Source of the DNA: Ferruginibacter sp.
GTDB lineage: Bacteria; Bacteroidota; Bacteroidia; Chitinophagales; Chitinophagaceae
Direction of reading: 5' to 3'
DNA: 64,000 nt
Assembly (NCBI GenBank): GCA_028288705.1
Contig: JAQBNH010000007.1
Location: forward strand, 558,001 to 622,000
The position numbers and the translations under genes were made by a program. The notes beneath the pieces are model-generated. The model was not told the DNA's origin and searched no databases. It worked only from the letters and a program-made list of their open reading frames with translations. Within the stretch, counting starts at the first letter, position 1. Every line of letters begins with the position of its first letter. Positions 53,501 to 62,428 of the stretch are shown here, one piece after another.

Positions 53501-55736
53501 GCAGGATAATAAACGCACAAACTGGTTTGGAATAAAAGCATCATTGGGTATCAATGATGATACTTATTCTTTTCGGATTGAAGATAGCCTCCTGCTTAAT
53601 TACGAACGCTGGAAAGTAGCACCGGATAACCTGATCAGTTATTCACCAAAAGGATTATTGATCAATAATTTCAGCATCAGCAGCGATACCGCCAAAATCA
53701 GCATCAACAGTAAACAACCGGTTCCTAATAGCCCGATTGATGTGCTGGTCGACAATTTCAACTTAAAAAGCATCAGTTCTATAATAAGCACCGATACATT
53801 ATTTGCAGCCGGGATCATGGATGCACAGATAGAAGTAAGTGAACTGGAGAAAGCATTGCCGGCATTCGTCGGAAATGCTCAGGTGCTGGGTTTTGAACTC
53901 ATGCAACACCCGATCGGCGATATAAAAGCATTTGCCACACGTGAATCAGACAACACTGTTGCCGCTAACCTCACGCTCACAGGAAATAATAATGACATTG
54001 TTGCAACAGGAAAATATTTTCTGAATAACCCGGAAAAAGAATTTGACGGCGACCTCGACATTAAACAATTGAATTTCGCAACGCTGGAAGCTTTCACTGC
54101 CGGTGCTATTAAGAACTCTTCCGGTAATATTCACGGGCAGGTCAACCTCTCGGGCAAATTTTCGGAACCACATTGGAACGGGCAGCTAAATTTTGATACA
54201 ACGAAATTCACACTTGCGCAGCTGGGTACCCCTTACCTGATCAACAACCAAAAGATCATTTTAAATTATCCAAGGATTGAAATTCCAAAACTGGTAGTGA
54301 ATGATTCACTTGGGCATGTGATGAACGTAGACGGCGTGATCACCGCAAATAGTTTATATAAATACGACCTGAATGTTGACGTAAATGCAACCGACTTTAT
54401 CATTATGAATGCTCCAAAAGCCATCGCTAATGAACTGTATGGTTATGCATCTGTGGACGCAAATATTTCCATCACAGGAAATTCTGAACGTCCGAGGATT
54501 GAAGGCGATGTATATGTAAATGACGAAAGCGATGTAACCATCGTATTGCCCGAAACCAGTTATAATAAAGACGATGCAAAAACTGTGGTGCGCTTTATCG
54601 ATCGCGATACGTTTGCGATAAACCCTCCTCAAACGAAATTTGAGCCTGCCGTAGAACCTGCTGTTGGTTTTGCACAATTCCTGAATTATAATTTGAATAT
54701 CGAAATCAATAAAAATTCGGTGTTAACGATCATCGTAGATCCGGTTACAGGAGATGAGATCCAGGTTCAGGGCGATGCGCAGTTAAACGCTGGTGTTGAT
54801 CCGGGTGGTAATATCATTCTTGCAGGAACCTACGAATTAGATAAGGGCTATTATGTATTGAATTACCAGTTCCTCCAACGAAAATTCAACCTGGTAAAAG
54901 GAAGTACGATCACGTTTGGCGGAACACCGATGAGCGCCAGGATTGCTATCACTGCTGAATATATTGCCAATACATCCGCGAGGGATTTGATCAACAACGA
55001 GGTAACGGATGTAAGTCCGACCCTGTCCAATTCGTTCAACCAGAAGCTACCATTTAAAGTCGTGCTTTATCTCACGGGCGTGTTGAGCCGGCCGGATATA
55101 AATTTTGACATTCAATTGCCGGAAGAAAGTAATTTACTTACCAGCGAACTGCGTACCACCATCGAAAATAAACTGCAGCAATTGCGGGGGGACCAGGCAG
55201 CCACTAACAAACAGGTGTTCTCTTTATTATTGTTGAATCGATTTGTTGGCGAACAAAGCAGTGACTTTTTCAAAGGAAATGGCAGTGACTTTAGTGATCT
55301 CGCGCGCCAGAGTGTAAGCCAGTTCCTTTCTTCGGCCCTGAATGAAATTGCCAGCGATTTATTTAAAGGAATTGATATCGACCTTAACCTGAATTCATAT
55401 AATGACTTTTCTAATGGTGGAAATGAGCAACGCACCGATCTGAATGTTGCTGTTAGTAAAAGATTTCTGGATGATCGCCTAACCGTAAGCGTGGGTAAAA
55501 ACTTTGGAATAGAAGGCGGTGATCCGGCCGTAAAAGCCAATGGCAGCAACTCTGGTTTCCGCCCTGATGTAACCGTTTCCTATAAATTGACGAAGGATGG
55601 AAAATATATGATCCGTGCTTATACTAAAAATCAATTTGAGGTAGTGCTGGATGGCTATGTTGTGGAAAACGGAGTGGCGTTCCTGGTAACAATGGATTAT
55701 GAAAAATTCCGCGAATTATTCCGGCGGAAAAAATAG
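50502..55736 (+). CDS. tamB: TamB-type translocation and assembly protein
   Basis: 1744 residues. One membrane helix at the N-terminus (about 11-32, VFLYLLLGVFTILLLAFAFIY) anchors it in the inner membrane. A very long stretch of repeating beta strands (GTLYNLTDPN, LNNISNPAALKYDL, FMRNMKNPEAAVYDLY) forms the lipid-carrying groove of the AsmA/TamB repeat family. The C-terminal TamB (DUF490) domain begins near 1400 and contains GDEIQVQGDAQL, YELDKGYYVLNYQF and VLYLTGVLSRPDINFDI. It works with TamA/TamL in outer-membrane biogenesis. It is first in an operon with tamL (5-base gap) and an AsmA-like gene. Confidence 0.93.
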   Translation: MTNNKQIFRKIWRVFLYLLLGVFTILLLAFAFIYTNAGKRVVRNRVQSYLENKLHTKVSIGAVDYSLPQWLEIKRVYIEDQQHDTLIYGEELSADLNMIKLLSGNTDIQKLYFKNILINVHRPETDTTFNYEFIVNAFAGNKSTTAIPDTAALKLTLDRLIFDNVALRFKDEYGGSNFIARIKGLDATLNKFQPDRSNFGINDFAANEIDFFMNTYKESVLDSIIAVTPDTIAAKKTYGLYITAGHFNVKKVNVTVDNKVSGLYYANRVTKLGLSNVLFNLDQSIAIADSLVLDSSFVQFKQPKKRNEISAIDTTVAPPWLIQVKQLNIGSSQLQYDDANKPAAGGLDFAHFNASNLNVNIHNFIYSADSTAAQVSQFSFADASGFQLDSTHLNFLFTDTILSAKELYVKTPHTLLQDAIEIRYDSLSAMTLHPQNSLVSANFSKSVIAFNDLYLLMPSLKKTFAPASFANNTISFNTELRGNLQRLYLPYLQLSGLSGSSITGRGTLYNLTDPNRLAYDLYIDKSIITKKDLLKFVPAANQEALAKLPAIFNLSGHFTGDKNNLVADVNTSAKDISFNGRIALNNISNPAALKYDLAVKNAIFDRNFILGFVPAGSLPPQIELPQKISASGKFKGSVNDFVADLKLNGSYGPATVKGFMRNMKNPEAAVYDLYITTPGFNIGRLLKQDTVLGMVSGNFKAKGTGFNYKTMRSAITADIAALQFNKYNYHNARLDADFNRGLISSEGQIKDSSLRLIYNLTANVRDQYPTIDAMIDVDTAQLQKLHLYNDTLNFSTKANIKSNSTRPRSLDINALLDNTKLQLSSGKYVLDTVSLVATSLNGVDDINFRAPFAQVHANGAFDYDKVGPSILQYINNYYSLTKTKHVANIPDQQMTIDGLIKYSPIVTGIIPGLECYDDISFRGNYRSADTDSALSFIANLPHLKYTSYDIANGKVNIASRNERINYDLGFDTLHYLKNTFYGTTINGAAANDSLVIRALTQDNKRTNWFGIKASLGINDDTYSFRIEDSLLLNYERWKVAPDNLISYSPKGLLINNFSISSDTAKISINSKQPVPNSPIDVLVDNFNLKSISSIISTDTLFAAGIMDAQIEVSELEKALPAFVGNAQVLGFELMQHPIGDIKAFATRESDNTVAANLTLTGNNNDIVATGKYFLNNPEKEFDGDLDIKQLNFATLEAFTAGAIKNSSGNIHGQVNLSGKFSEPHWNGQLNFDTTKFTLAQLGTPYLINNQKIILNYPRIEIPKLVVNDSLGHVMNVDGVITANSLYKYDLNVDVNATDFIIMNAPKAIANELYGYASVDANISITGNSERPRIEGDVYVNDESDVTIVLPETSYNKDDAKTVVRFIDRDTFAINPPQTKFEPAVEPAVGFAQFLNYNLNIEINKNSVLTIIVDPVTGDEIQVQGDAQLNAGVDPGGNIILAGTYELDKGYYVLNYQFLQRKFNLVKGSTITFGGTPMSARIAITAEYIANTSARDLINNEVTDVSPTLSNSFNQKLPFKVVLYLTGVLSRPDINFDIQLPEESNLLTSELRTTIENKLQQLRGDQAATNKQVFSLLLLNRFVGEQSSDFFKGNGSDFSDLARQSVSQFLSSALNEIASDLFKGIDIDLNLNSYNDFSNGGNEQRTDLNVAVSKRFLDDRLTVSVGKNFGIEGGDPAVKANGSNSGFRPDVTVSYKLTKDGKYMIRAYTKNQFEVVLDGYVVENGVAFLVTMDYEKFRELFRRKK

Positions 55737-55741
55737 GACTG

Positions 55742-58030
55742 ATGCGAAAAAAGCAACTATATTTTTATCTTATGCTCTTGCTGCTCACGTCGTGCAGTGT
55801 ACAAAAGTTTTTACCTGAGGGCGAAAAACTGTACCGCGGTGCGACGATCACGGTAACAAAAACCCCGGATACAAAAAGCACAACAGGGCAATTAAAGGAT
55901 ATGCTGAAGCTTGCGGTGAAGCCCAGGCCGAATAAATTTCTATTAGGGCAACCTTATAAAGTTTGGTGGTGGTATGTGATCGGTCAGCCGAAAAGAGAAA
56001 AAGGTTTGCGCGCATTTTTAAGGAACCGCTTAGGTGAGCCACCGGTGTTAAGCAGCCGAATTAATGCCACAGCCACGGCAGAAAACATGCAATCGTTGAT
56101 GGAAAATCTTGGCTACTTCCATTCTACGGTGCAGGGAGATACAACTAACTCCGGTTATTTTACGAAATCAATTTATACGGCGCAGGTGCAGCCACAATAC
56201 ACGATCAAGGAAATAACCTGGGTGAATGACAGTTCGGAATTATTAAAGATCATCGAGCAAACGAAAGCAAGGAGCGTATTAAAAGTTGGCGCAGGGTATC
56301 GGCTCAGCGATATCAAAGCTGAGCGGGATCGCCTTGATCTCTACCTAAAAACAAAAGGCTATTATTTTTTCAATCCGGATTATTTAATGGCTTACGCCGA
56401 CAGCACAGCCGGCAATCACCAGGTGAGCCTGTTCTTAAACATTAAAAAAACAACCCCTGAAGAAGCGCAGCATCCCTACAAGATCAATCGCATTACGGTA
56501 TTTCCAAATTATACATTGGCTTCAGAGCAATTGGACACTTCAAAATCAGGAACGGTAGCATATGATAACCTGTTAATAAAAGACACGATTGGAAAATTTC
56601 GTCCGCGCTTGTTTGCACAAACGATCACTTATCGCCCGGGATCTGTTTACAGCAGCCGTTCTCAAAACAGTACGCTCAACAGGCTCATCAATCTGGGTGC
56701 TTTTAAATTCGTAAAGAATCGCTTTGAGCCCATCCAGGATTCCGGGGAAAGCCATCGAATGAATGTGTATTATTATCTTACGCCTGCAAAGCAGAAGTCC
56801 ATCCAGGCAGAGATTGATGGATTTAGTAAGGAGAATAATTACCTCGGTTCACAGGTGAGCGTCAACTGGAAAAATCGTAATGCGTTTCGTGGTGCGGAAC
56901 AGCTCCTGTTTAAAACATATGGTGGTTTTGAAACTTCTTTTGGCGATTCCTTGCGCAACAACAATAATTACCGCGCGGGTGCTGAAGTCACTGTAAAGTT
57001 TCCGCGATACGCGATCCCGTTTTTCAGCATTAAAGAAAATAATTTCTATCCACCAAATACCAGCCTGATCGCCGGGTACGAATGGTTCCGCAAGCAATTG
57101 TTCTATACTAAAAACTTTTTCCGCGTGCAGTATGAATTCACATGGAAAAAGAACCTGCAAAAGCAATATACATTTGCGCCGATCTCGCTGAGTTATTTAA
57201 ACGCCACGCAGGTAACAGATTCCTTCCGAAAGCAAATCGCATTAAATCCATCTTTGCTGCTGAATGTTTATTCTGAGGCAATTCTGGGAACATTCTTTTC
57301 TTACACATATACATCTGGCTTTAGGAATGCGATCAACAAATGGTATTTCAATACAAGTGTTGATGTGTCAGGAAATATTGCCGGTCTCGTTACCGGGGCG
57401 AAAAGTTATCGCGAAAAAACAATTTTCGGAACGCCGTTCGCTCAATATATTAAAGGGGATTTCGACATTCACTATACCCGAAAACTCCCTAACAAATGGG
57501 ATTGGGCCAACCGGTTGCAAATCGGGATCGGTATGCCTTATAATAATTCGGCCGTGTTGCCTTTTTCAAAACTGTATACGATCGGCGGCTCCAGTTCCAT
57601 ACGTGGGTTTCGTGTGCGGAATGTGGGGCCCGGGAAATACAAACCTACAGCCTCCGATCAGCGTTTCTTCCAGATCATTGGTGGGGATTATAAGTTTCTC
57701 GTAAACTCAGAATTACGCGTTCCGTTTACACCGAAAATTAGCGGAGCACTATTTACAGATATGGGTAATATCTGGACGAAGGACACCATTCTTTTTGGCC
57801 AGGCAGGAAAGTTTACAAAAGACTGGATAAAAGAATTAGCCGTTGCAGCAGGCGTTGGAGTTCGTCTCGACCTCACAGTGATATTGCTCAGGGTTGATTT
57901 GGGCATTCCATTAAGGAAGCCCTATCTGCCGGATGGCCAGCGTTGGGTTTTCAACCAAATCGATTTTGGCAGCGGCCCGTGGCGCCGGGAAAACCTGATA
58001 TTGAATATCGCGCTTGGTCTTCCATTTTAA
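55742..58030 (+). CDS. tamL: TamL: lipid-anchored BamA/TamA-family outer-membrane assembly protein
   Basis: 762 residues. The N-terminus MRKKQLYFYLMLLLLTSCS has a lipobox (TSC, about 18), so the POTRA region is lipid-anchored; this distinguishes Bacteroidota TamL from TamA. POTRA-like segments lie at about 50-330 (RINATATAENMQSLMENLGYF, seen in part, and YRPGSVYSSRSQNSTLNRLINLGAF in part). The 16-strand Omp85 barrel follows; its inward loop holds the conserved VRGF-type motif as GGSSSIRGFRVRNVGPG (about 620). The barrel ends in the aromatic-terminated strand NLILNIALGLPF. It pairs with TamB for outer-membrane protein or lipid assembly. Confidence 0.94.
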   Translation: MRKKQLYFYLMLLLLTSCSVQKFLPEGEKLYRGATITVTKTPDTKSTTGQLKDMLKLAVKPRPNKFLLGQPYKVWWWYVIGQPKREKGLRAFLRNRLGEPPVLSSRINATATAENMQSLMENLGYFHSTVQGDTTNSGYFTKSIYTAQVQPQYTIKEITWVNDSSELLKIIEQTKARSVLKVGAGYRLSDIKAERDRLDLYLKTKGYYFFNPDYLMAYADSTAGNHQVSLFLNIKKTTPEEAQHPYKINRITVFPNYTLASEQLDTSKSGTVAYDNLLIKDTIGKFRPRLFAQTITYRPGSVYSSRSQNSTLNRLINLGAFKFVKNRFEPIQDSGESHRMNVYYYLTPAKQKSIQAEIDGFSKENNYLGSQVSVNWKNRNAFRGAEQLLFKTYGGFETSFGDSLRNNNNYRAGAEVTVKFPRYAIPFFSIKENNFYPPNTSLIAGYEWFRKQLFYTKNFFRVQYEFTWKKNLQKQYTFAPISLSYLNATQVTDSFRKQIALNPSLLLNVYSEAILGTFFSYTYTSGFRNAINKWYFNTSVDVSGNIAGLVTGAKSYREKTIFGTPFAQYIKGDFDIHYTRKLPNKWDWANRLQIGIGMPYNNSAVLPFSKLYTIGGSSSIRGFRVRNVGPGKYKPTASDQRFFQIIGGDYKFLVNSELRVPFTPKISGALFTDMGNIWTKDTILFGQAGKFTKDWIKELAVAAGVGVRLDLTVILLRVDLGIPLRKPYLPDGQRWVFNQIDFGSGPWRRENLILNIALGLPF

Positions 58031-58051
58031 ATCAGCCTAAAAATAAAAGTA

Positions 58052-60184
58052 TTGAACAAAGGAGTAAAGTACATTGGCATCGGCGTGTTAGCAGTGATGC
58101 TTGGCGGATTAATTTATTGGCAGTTCAATAAGAAGCGTATCGTTCGACAATCCCTGGAAAAAGCTGTTACGAAAGGTTCCGACAGTATGTACGTGGTGCA
58201 TTACGACAGTTCCAGCATCGACGCGTTGGCCGGTGATGCCAGGTTCTATAATCTTGTTCTTCAATCAGATTCGCTGCAACAATTATTATACTCAGATGAT
58301 ACAGCCGCACTCGGTGAAACTATCTTCAACATCCACATAAAAGAATTAGCCATCAGCGGCGCAAATATTCCGGCATTACTCCAGAAAAGTAAAATTGAGG
58401 CCAACAAAATTGAGATCATCAGCCCCGTGATCACGATCATTAAAACCGGGAAAGAACGGCCAATGAATGCCGGCGATTCACTGGCTATCTATGAGCGGCT
58501 GACAGGAAAATTCAAAAGTATCCAGGCCGGCCAGGTCATTGTAAGAAATGGTACAGTAGCTTTTGCAAATGGCAAGAAAAGTCCGCACACTACTTTGCAG
58601 GATGTATCCGTGAACCTTAAGAATTTAAAGATTGATAGTACACGTGATTACAATAATGTGATCAGTTATTTTGTTAACGATGTGGTAGCCACGGTTAAAA
58701 CTGTCACTATTAAAAACCCTGGGGGCAGCAGGTTATTAAACTTCCAGGATGTGGAGTACAATGCGCCAGGGAAATTCTTACAGATCAATAATGCATTTGA
58801 AAAAGATACACGTTCGGGAAAGGTATATTTTGAATTAAAGCAAAACAAGTTATCGGGATTATCAACAGATGCATTTATCCGGCAGCAAAAATTCCAGGCT
58901 GACAGCCTGCGCAGCAATGGCGGCGAGCTCAGCATTTACCGGGGAAAGAACGACAAAAAAAATACAGAAGAGTTGTCAATTGACAATGAATTTTTTAATG
59001 AAGCACTCATTAAAAATATTAAGCTGGGGAAAACCACTTTAAATATTTACGATAAGGAAAAGCCCGCTGCAGATCGATTGCAAATTAAGAATGTTCAATT
59101 TAGTGCTTCGGGGTTAGACAATGTTTACGAAGGCACCAATATTGGCAGGTTGTTGAGTAACAGCAATTGGCAGGTTTCGGGTGACGGGATTAGCCTGGTA
59201 ACAAAGGATAAGTTATATAAGATCACTGTGAGTGCGTTTGTTCTGAACAACGCGAGCTCTTCTGCAACTATTGACAAAATATCGGTTTCGCCAACGTTGT
59301 CGGAAGATGCATTTGCTAAAAGCATTAAAATGCAGACAGACCTTTACGATGTCAAATTGAACAAGATCAATATTTCGGGGTTGGATATCAGGAAGCTACT
59401 CAACGAAAAAATACTTGAGGCGACGCAAATTTCGATGCAACCCTGGATTCATGTATTTACCGACAGAACAGTGCCGCCAAACACGGTAAGTAAACTGGGC
59501 AACTATCCGCAACAATTACTTCAGAAAATAAAAATGCCTTACCATGTAGGAACATTGCTGGTTAGCAACGGAACGATTACTTATAAAGAGCGTAGCTCAT
59601 TTTCAAATAAGATCGGCGAAGTGAAATTCACCAATGCTACAGGAACGGTGACGAATCTTACCAATATTCCTGCTTACCTGCAGAAGAACAACATGATGCT
59701 ATTAACCGCATCTACAAAATTCCTCGGCGTGAGCAACCTCAGTACAAACTGGAAAGTTCCGCTCAACTCACCTGACGGTAGTTTTGCCATGACTGGAACG
59801 GCAACCGGATTTAATGCAGTAGAAGTAAACCCTGTGTCTGAACCGTTGGGCATGGCGTCGTTTAAAAAAGGAAAAATTAATAAACTCAGCTTTGACATGA
59901 CCGGGAATGATTATGGTACAACGGGAACGGGAACCGTATTGTATGACAACCTGAAAATAACATTGCTCAAAAAGGATAATGAGACGGATAGTTTAAAAAA
60001 GAAAACAGCCATAAGCCTGCTGGCCAATATTATTATCAAGGATAAAAATCCTTCAAACGGCGTAACGCGTATTAACAAGGTGGATACTAAAAGAGATATG
60101 TCGCGGTCGTTCTTCAATTTGGTCTGGAAAAGCCTTCTGGCGTCTGCCAGGAAAACTTCCACAGGAAAAAACGAATTGAACTAG
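58052..60184 (+). CDS. AsmA-like/DUF-type membrane-anchored protein of the tam operon
   Basis: 710 residues with a TTG start at 58052; I see no in-frame ATG near the start of the frame. A single N-terminal membrane helix (about 7-22, IGIGVLAVMLGGLIYWQF) is followed by a long periplasmic beta-rich region with AsmA-type repeats (DVSVNLKNLKIDSTRDY, IKNVQFSASGLDNVY, VLYDNLKITLLKKDN). It is the third gene of the tamB - tamL group, 21 bases after tamL, and probably adds a second bridge-like protein to the same transport task. Family identity beyond AsmA-like is not certain. Confidence 0.85.
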   Translation: MNKGVKYIGIGVLAVMLGGLIYWQFNKKRIVRQSLEKAVTKGSDSMYVVHYDSSSIDALAGDARFYNLVLQSDSLQQLLYSDDTAALGETIFNIHIKELAISGANIPALLQKSKIEANKIEIISPVITIIKTGKERPMNAGDSLAIYERLTGKFKSIQAGQVIVRNGTVAFANGKKSPHTTLQDVSVNLKNLKIDSTRDYNNVISYFVNDVVATVKTVTIKNPGGSRLLNFQDVEYNAPGKFLQINNAFEKDTRSGKVYFELKQNKLSGLSTDAFIRQQKFQADSLRSNGGELSIYRGKNDKKNTEELSIDNEFFNEALIKNIKLGKTTLNIYDKEKPAADRLQIKNVQFSASGLDNVYEGTNIGRLLSNSNWQVSGDGISLVTKDKLYKITVSAFVLNNASSSATIDKISVSPTLSEDAFAKSIKMQTDLYDVKLNKINISGLDIRKLLNEKILEATQISMQPWIHVFTDRTVPPNTVSKLGNYPQQLLQKIKMPYHVGTLLVSNGTITYKERSSFSNKIGEVKFTNATGTVTNLTNIPAYLQKNNMMLLTASTKFLGVSNLSTNWKVPLNSPDGSFAMTGTATGFNAVEVNPVSEPLGMASFKKGKINKLSFDMTGNDYGTTGTGTVLYDNLKITLLKKDNETDSLKKKTAISLLANIIIKDKNPSNGVTRINKVDTKRDMSRSFFNLVWKSLLASARKTSTGKNELN

Positions 60185-60187
60185 GCA

Positions 60188-60211
60188 TAAAAAAAGACTG
60201 AATCATCAGCC
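60188..60211 (-). terminator. intrinsic terminator of the YtxH stress operon
   Basis: Minus-strand 6-bp stem GGCTGA / TCAGTC (one G-T pair), TGAT loop, then seven T residues, 25 bases past the stop of the last gene. Confidence 0.78.
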
Positions 60212-60235
60212 TTGTAAAAAATAAAATCGACAAAT

Positions 60236-60472
60236 TTAATTGGTGTCGCTGTTGTTTGCCAAACCTTCTTTGAACCTTTTCTCTCCGGTGTCCGGCTTAT
60301 CTTCCATGTCTTTAACAGGGATTGTTTCTTCGCTATCGGTCACCTGTAAAGCCTCGTCAGCATTTGTAGTGTGCTTTTGTTCATCTGAATTAACAATCAC
60401 TTCTTCCTCACGGCCTGGCAGTGATGTATCCTTTCGCGGATCAGGAGCATTAGCATCTGGAGCGTGCATCAT
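60236..60472 (-). CDS. small acidic protein, unknown
   Basis: 78 residues, strongly acidic and hydrophilic, no membrane or cysteine motif (PLPGREEEVIVNSDEQKHTT in part, TIPVKDMEDKPDTGEKRFKEG in part). Probably disordered. Last gene of the minus-strand operon led by ytxH; it overlaps the preceding gene by 4 bases, a translational coupling that argues it is real. No family recognised. Confidence 0.65.
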   Translation of the reverse strand: MMHAPDANAPDPRKDTSLPGREEEVIVNSDEQKHTTNADEALQVTDSEETIPVKDMEDKPDTGEKRFKEGLANNSDTN

Positions 60473-60858
60473 GATAGTTTCTTTTGCGTACTTTTAAAAA
60501 GGTTGTGAACAATTGCTGTTCCATACGCCTTGATCTTTTCTGCGTTTTTCAATACGACATTGGTCGCCGTCACTTTCACTGCATTGCTGATTAAAGAACC
60601 AACAACGGAAGTGCTTTTGCCGATAAGTAAATTTTTTGCGAGAAAGCCTGCGCCAATTCCGCCTACAGCTTTCAGGATGGTACCCCTCGTATCACCAGGT
60701 TCAGTTATCTTATGGAAAGCATTTTTGATCAGGTTGATGGGTTTCAATCCTTCGTAGGTCGTGTGAAACTGCGATAACAAAATACTTTGCTGAACCACCT
60801 TGCGCTTTTCCAATTCGATTATCGCAAGATCCAGTTCGTCTGTGTTGTTGATCTTCAT
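60469..60858 (-). CDS. small unknown protein of the YtxH operon
   Basis: 129 residues from ATG 60858; a longer start at 60894 overlaps the previous gene. The N-terminal helix (INNTDELDLAIIELEKRKVV) is charged. Two weakly hydrophobic, Gly-rich stretches (AVGGIGAGFLAKNLL and VGSLISNAVKVTATNVV) may associate with the membrane. It starts 1 base after the upstream gene stops and overlaps the next by 4 bases. Its role is unknown; similar small proteins accompany YtxH and holin-X genes in other Bacteroidota, as far as I recall. Confidence 0.7.
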   Translation of the reverse strand: MKINNTDELDLAIIELEKRKVVQQSILLSQFHTTYEGLKPINLIKNAFHKITEPGDTRGTILKAVGGIGAGFLAKNLLIGKSTSVVGSLISNAVKVTATNVVLKNAEKIKAYGTAIVHNLFKSTQKKLS

Positions 60859-60859
60859 G

Positions 60860-61204
60860 CTAGTCGTAAATTTGTCTGATGATGGAATTAGCAACCGGTT
60901 CTTTCACCCACTTAGCTTTATTAGCTTTAAAAATAAGTCCGGCGATAAGATATATACCTGCAAGTGCAAAAAAGCCGTAATAATTCTTACCCAGCAATTC
61001 TCCCAGGAGAAGTGCAATGCCAATATTTACTATCATAACAAATATCAGCATAATAAAAATGTAGACAAGCCTGGAAGCCATCGTTGATATAATATCGCTT
61101 GATTTCTTTGTGGCTTTTAATTTCCACAGATCCAAACGTGTTTCCAGGTAATCTCCTGCCCTGTCAAACAGGGATTCAATATTACTTTGAGGCTCTTTTT
61201 CCAT
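60860..61204 (-). CDS. holin-X/YqjD-like membrane protein
   Basis: 114 residues. A soluble amphipathic N-terminal helix (about 1-40, ESLFDRAGDYLETRLDLWKLK) is followed by two membrane helices (about 47-72, LVYIFIMLIFVMIVNIGIALLL, given in part, and 80-93, GFFALAGIYLIAGL). This layout matches the putative actinobacterial holin-X/phage holin superfamily III group. No lysis enzyme is nearby, so a phage lysis role is unlikely; a membrane stress role is more plausible. It is the second gene of the operon. Confidence 0.82.
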   Translation of the reverse strand: MEKEPQSNIESLFDRAGDYLETRLDLWKLKATKKSSDIISTMASRLVYIFIMLIFVMIVNIGIALLLGELLGKNYYGFFALAGIYLIAGLIFKANKAKWVKEPVANSIIRQIYD

Positions 61205-61254
61205 TACTATTTTTTTATCGCCGGAACTTATTTCATTAAAACTGTGAACTATCC

Positions 61255-61566
61255 TTATGCAAAAGAGCGTTTAGTTTCGTCTTTGAAGTTTTGCGCTTTG
61301 TCTTTTGCTGTGTTGGCTGCATTTGTTGCAGTTTCTTTTCCTTTTTCGATCATGTCATTCGCTTCGCCACGGATGCTGTCGTATTTCTCTTGTAAGGCCT
61401 CGCCTAATTCGTTGAATTTATTTTTTACTGTGTCACCGAAGTCGCCGCTTTTTTTAGCGATTTTCTTTCTTGTTTCAGTTCCGGCTTCCGGAGCAAACAA
61501 AACGCCTAATACAGCACCTGCTGCCGCACCTAGTAATACACCTGCTAATAATTTACTTGAGCTCAT
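61255..61566 (-). CDS. YtxH-domain protein
   Basis: 103 residues. The signature N-terminal glycine-rich hydrophobic helix LLAGVLLGAAAGAVLGVLFAPEAG (about 5-28; seen as LLGAAAGAVLG and LFAPEAGTETR) is followed by a long coiled, Lys/Ala-rich helix to the end (AANTAKDKAQNFKDE). Such proteins are small stress-induced membrane proteins of unknown action. It leads a four-gene minus-strand operon and is transcribed away from the DUF892 gene; the 257-base gap between them should hold both promoters. Confidence 0.9.
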   Translation of the reverse strand: MSSSKLLAGVLLGAAAGAVLGVLFAPEAGTETRKKIAKKSGDFGDTVKNKFNELGEALQEKYDSIRGEANDMIEKGKETATNAANTAKDKAQNFKDETKRSFA

Positions 61567-61823
61567 AGTTTTAATTTTTAAGAATTTATAAATGTTTTCT
61601 GTTGAGATAAAAGCTAAAATGCTGCCAATCAGTATTCAACAGCAATACAGGGAATTATCGTTTGCAACTTGCTGCAAATGAGAAAAAAATTCCACAGCGA
61701 ATTATCCGGGGGGCTGGGATTTTCAGCTGTTTAATCCATTCACAAACAATATTTTAATTGGCATAGAAATATGATATGAAGGATTGATATTCCAATTCAC
61801 CATAAAACAAAAAACAACTCAAG

Positions 61824-62426
61824 ATGGCTACCAAAAAGAAAGCAGCAGTAAAGAAAGCCGCAACGGCTCCAAAGAAAAGCGGATCAGGAATCAAAGAATT
61901 TTTCCCGGTAAAAGATTCCATGCTGGAGAAGTTTTTCCAGGATGAATTAAAGGATATTTATTGGGCAGAAAAGCACCTGACCAAAACATTACCACGGATG
62001 GAAAAAGCAGCCACCAACGTAAAATTGAAGGCAGCATTTAAAAATCATCTGGCAGAAACAAAAGTTCATATAACCCGCCTAGAGCAGGTGTTTTCCATGT
62101 TAGGTTTAAAGGCCCAGGCAAAGAAATGTGAAGCAATGGAAGGCATCACCAAAGAAGGTTCTGGTATCATTGAAGAAACTAAAACCGGTACGTCAACCCG
62201 TGATGTAGGTTTGATCCTGGCAGCACAAAAAGTAGAGCATTATGAGATCTCCACATACGGCGGACTGATCCAACTCGCCAAAACGCTTGGCCTGGAAGAC
62301 TGCGCAGAGGTAATGGTGCAAACCTTGAATGAAGAAAAGTTAGCAGACGAAGGGTTGACGGACATTGCTGAAAATGGTATTAATTATCAATCAAGCCAGG
62401 AAAAAGCTCCTGCAACAAAAAAATAA
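61824..62426 (+). CDS. DUF892 ferritin-like protein (YciE/YciF type)
   Basis: 200 residues. A Lys/Ala-rich N-terminal tail (ATKKKAAVKKAATAPKK) precedes a ferritin-like four-helix bundle: FFQDELKDIYWAEKHLTKTLPRM, seen as FQDELKDIYWAEKHL, LAETKVHITRLEQVF, and VEHYEISTYGGLIQLA with paired Glu/His ligands. It is a stress-induced family (YciE/YciF) thought to bind diiron. The basic tail could bind DNA, as in some Dps-like proteins; that is inference. The PNPOx-fold gene follows 2 bases later and probably shares its mRNA. Confidence 0.92.
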   Translation: MATKKKAAVKKAATAPKKSGSGIKEFFPVKDSMLEKFFQDELKDIYWAEKHLTKTLPRMEKAATNVKLKAAFKNHLAETKVHITRLEQVFSMLGLKAQAKKCEAMEGITKEGSGIIEETKTGTSTRDVGLILAAQKVEHYEISTYGGLIQLAKTLGLEDCAEVMVQTLNEEKLADEGLTDIAENGINYQSSQEKAPATKK

Positions 62427-62428
62427 TT

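Noticed and set aside
60860-61204. Phage origin of the holin-X-like gene
   Set aside because: No phage structural, lysis or integrase genes nearby; the neighbours are stress-type genes.
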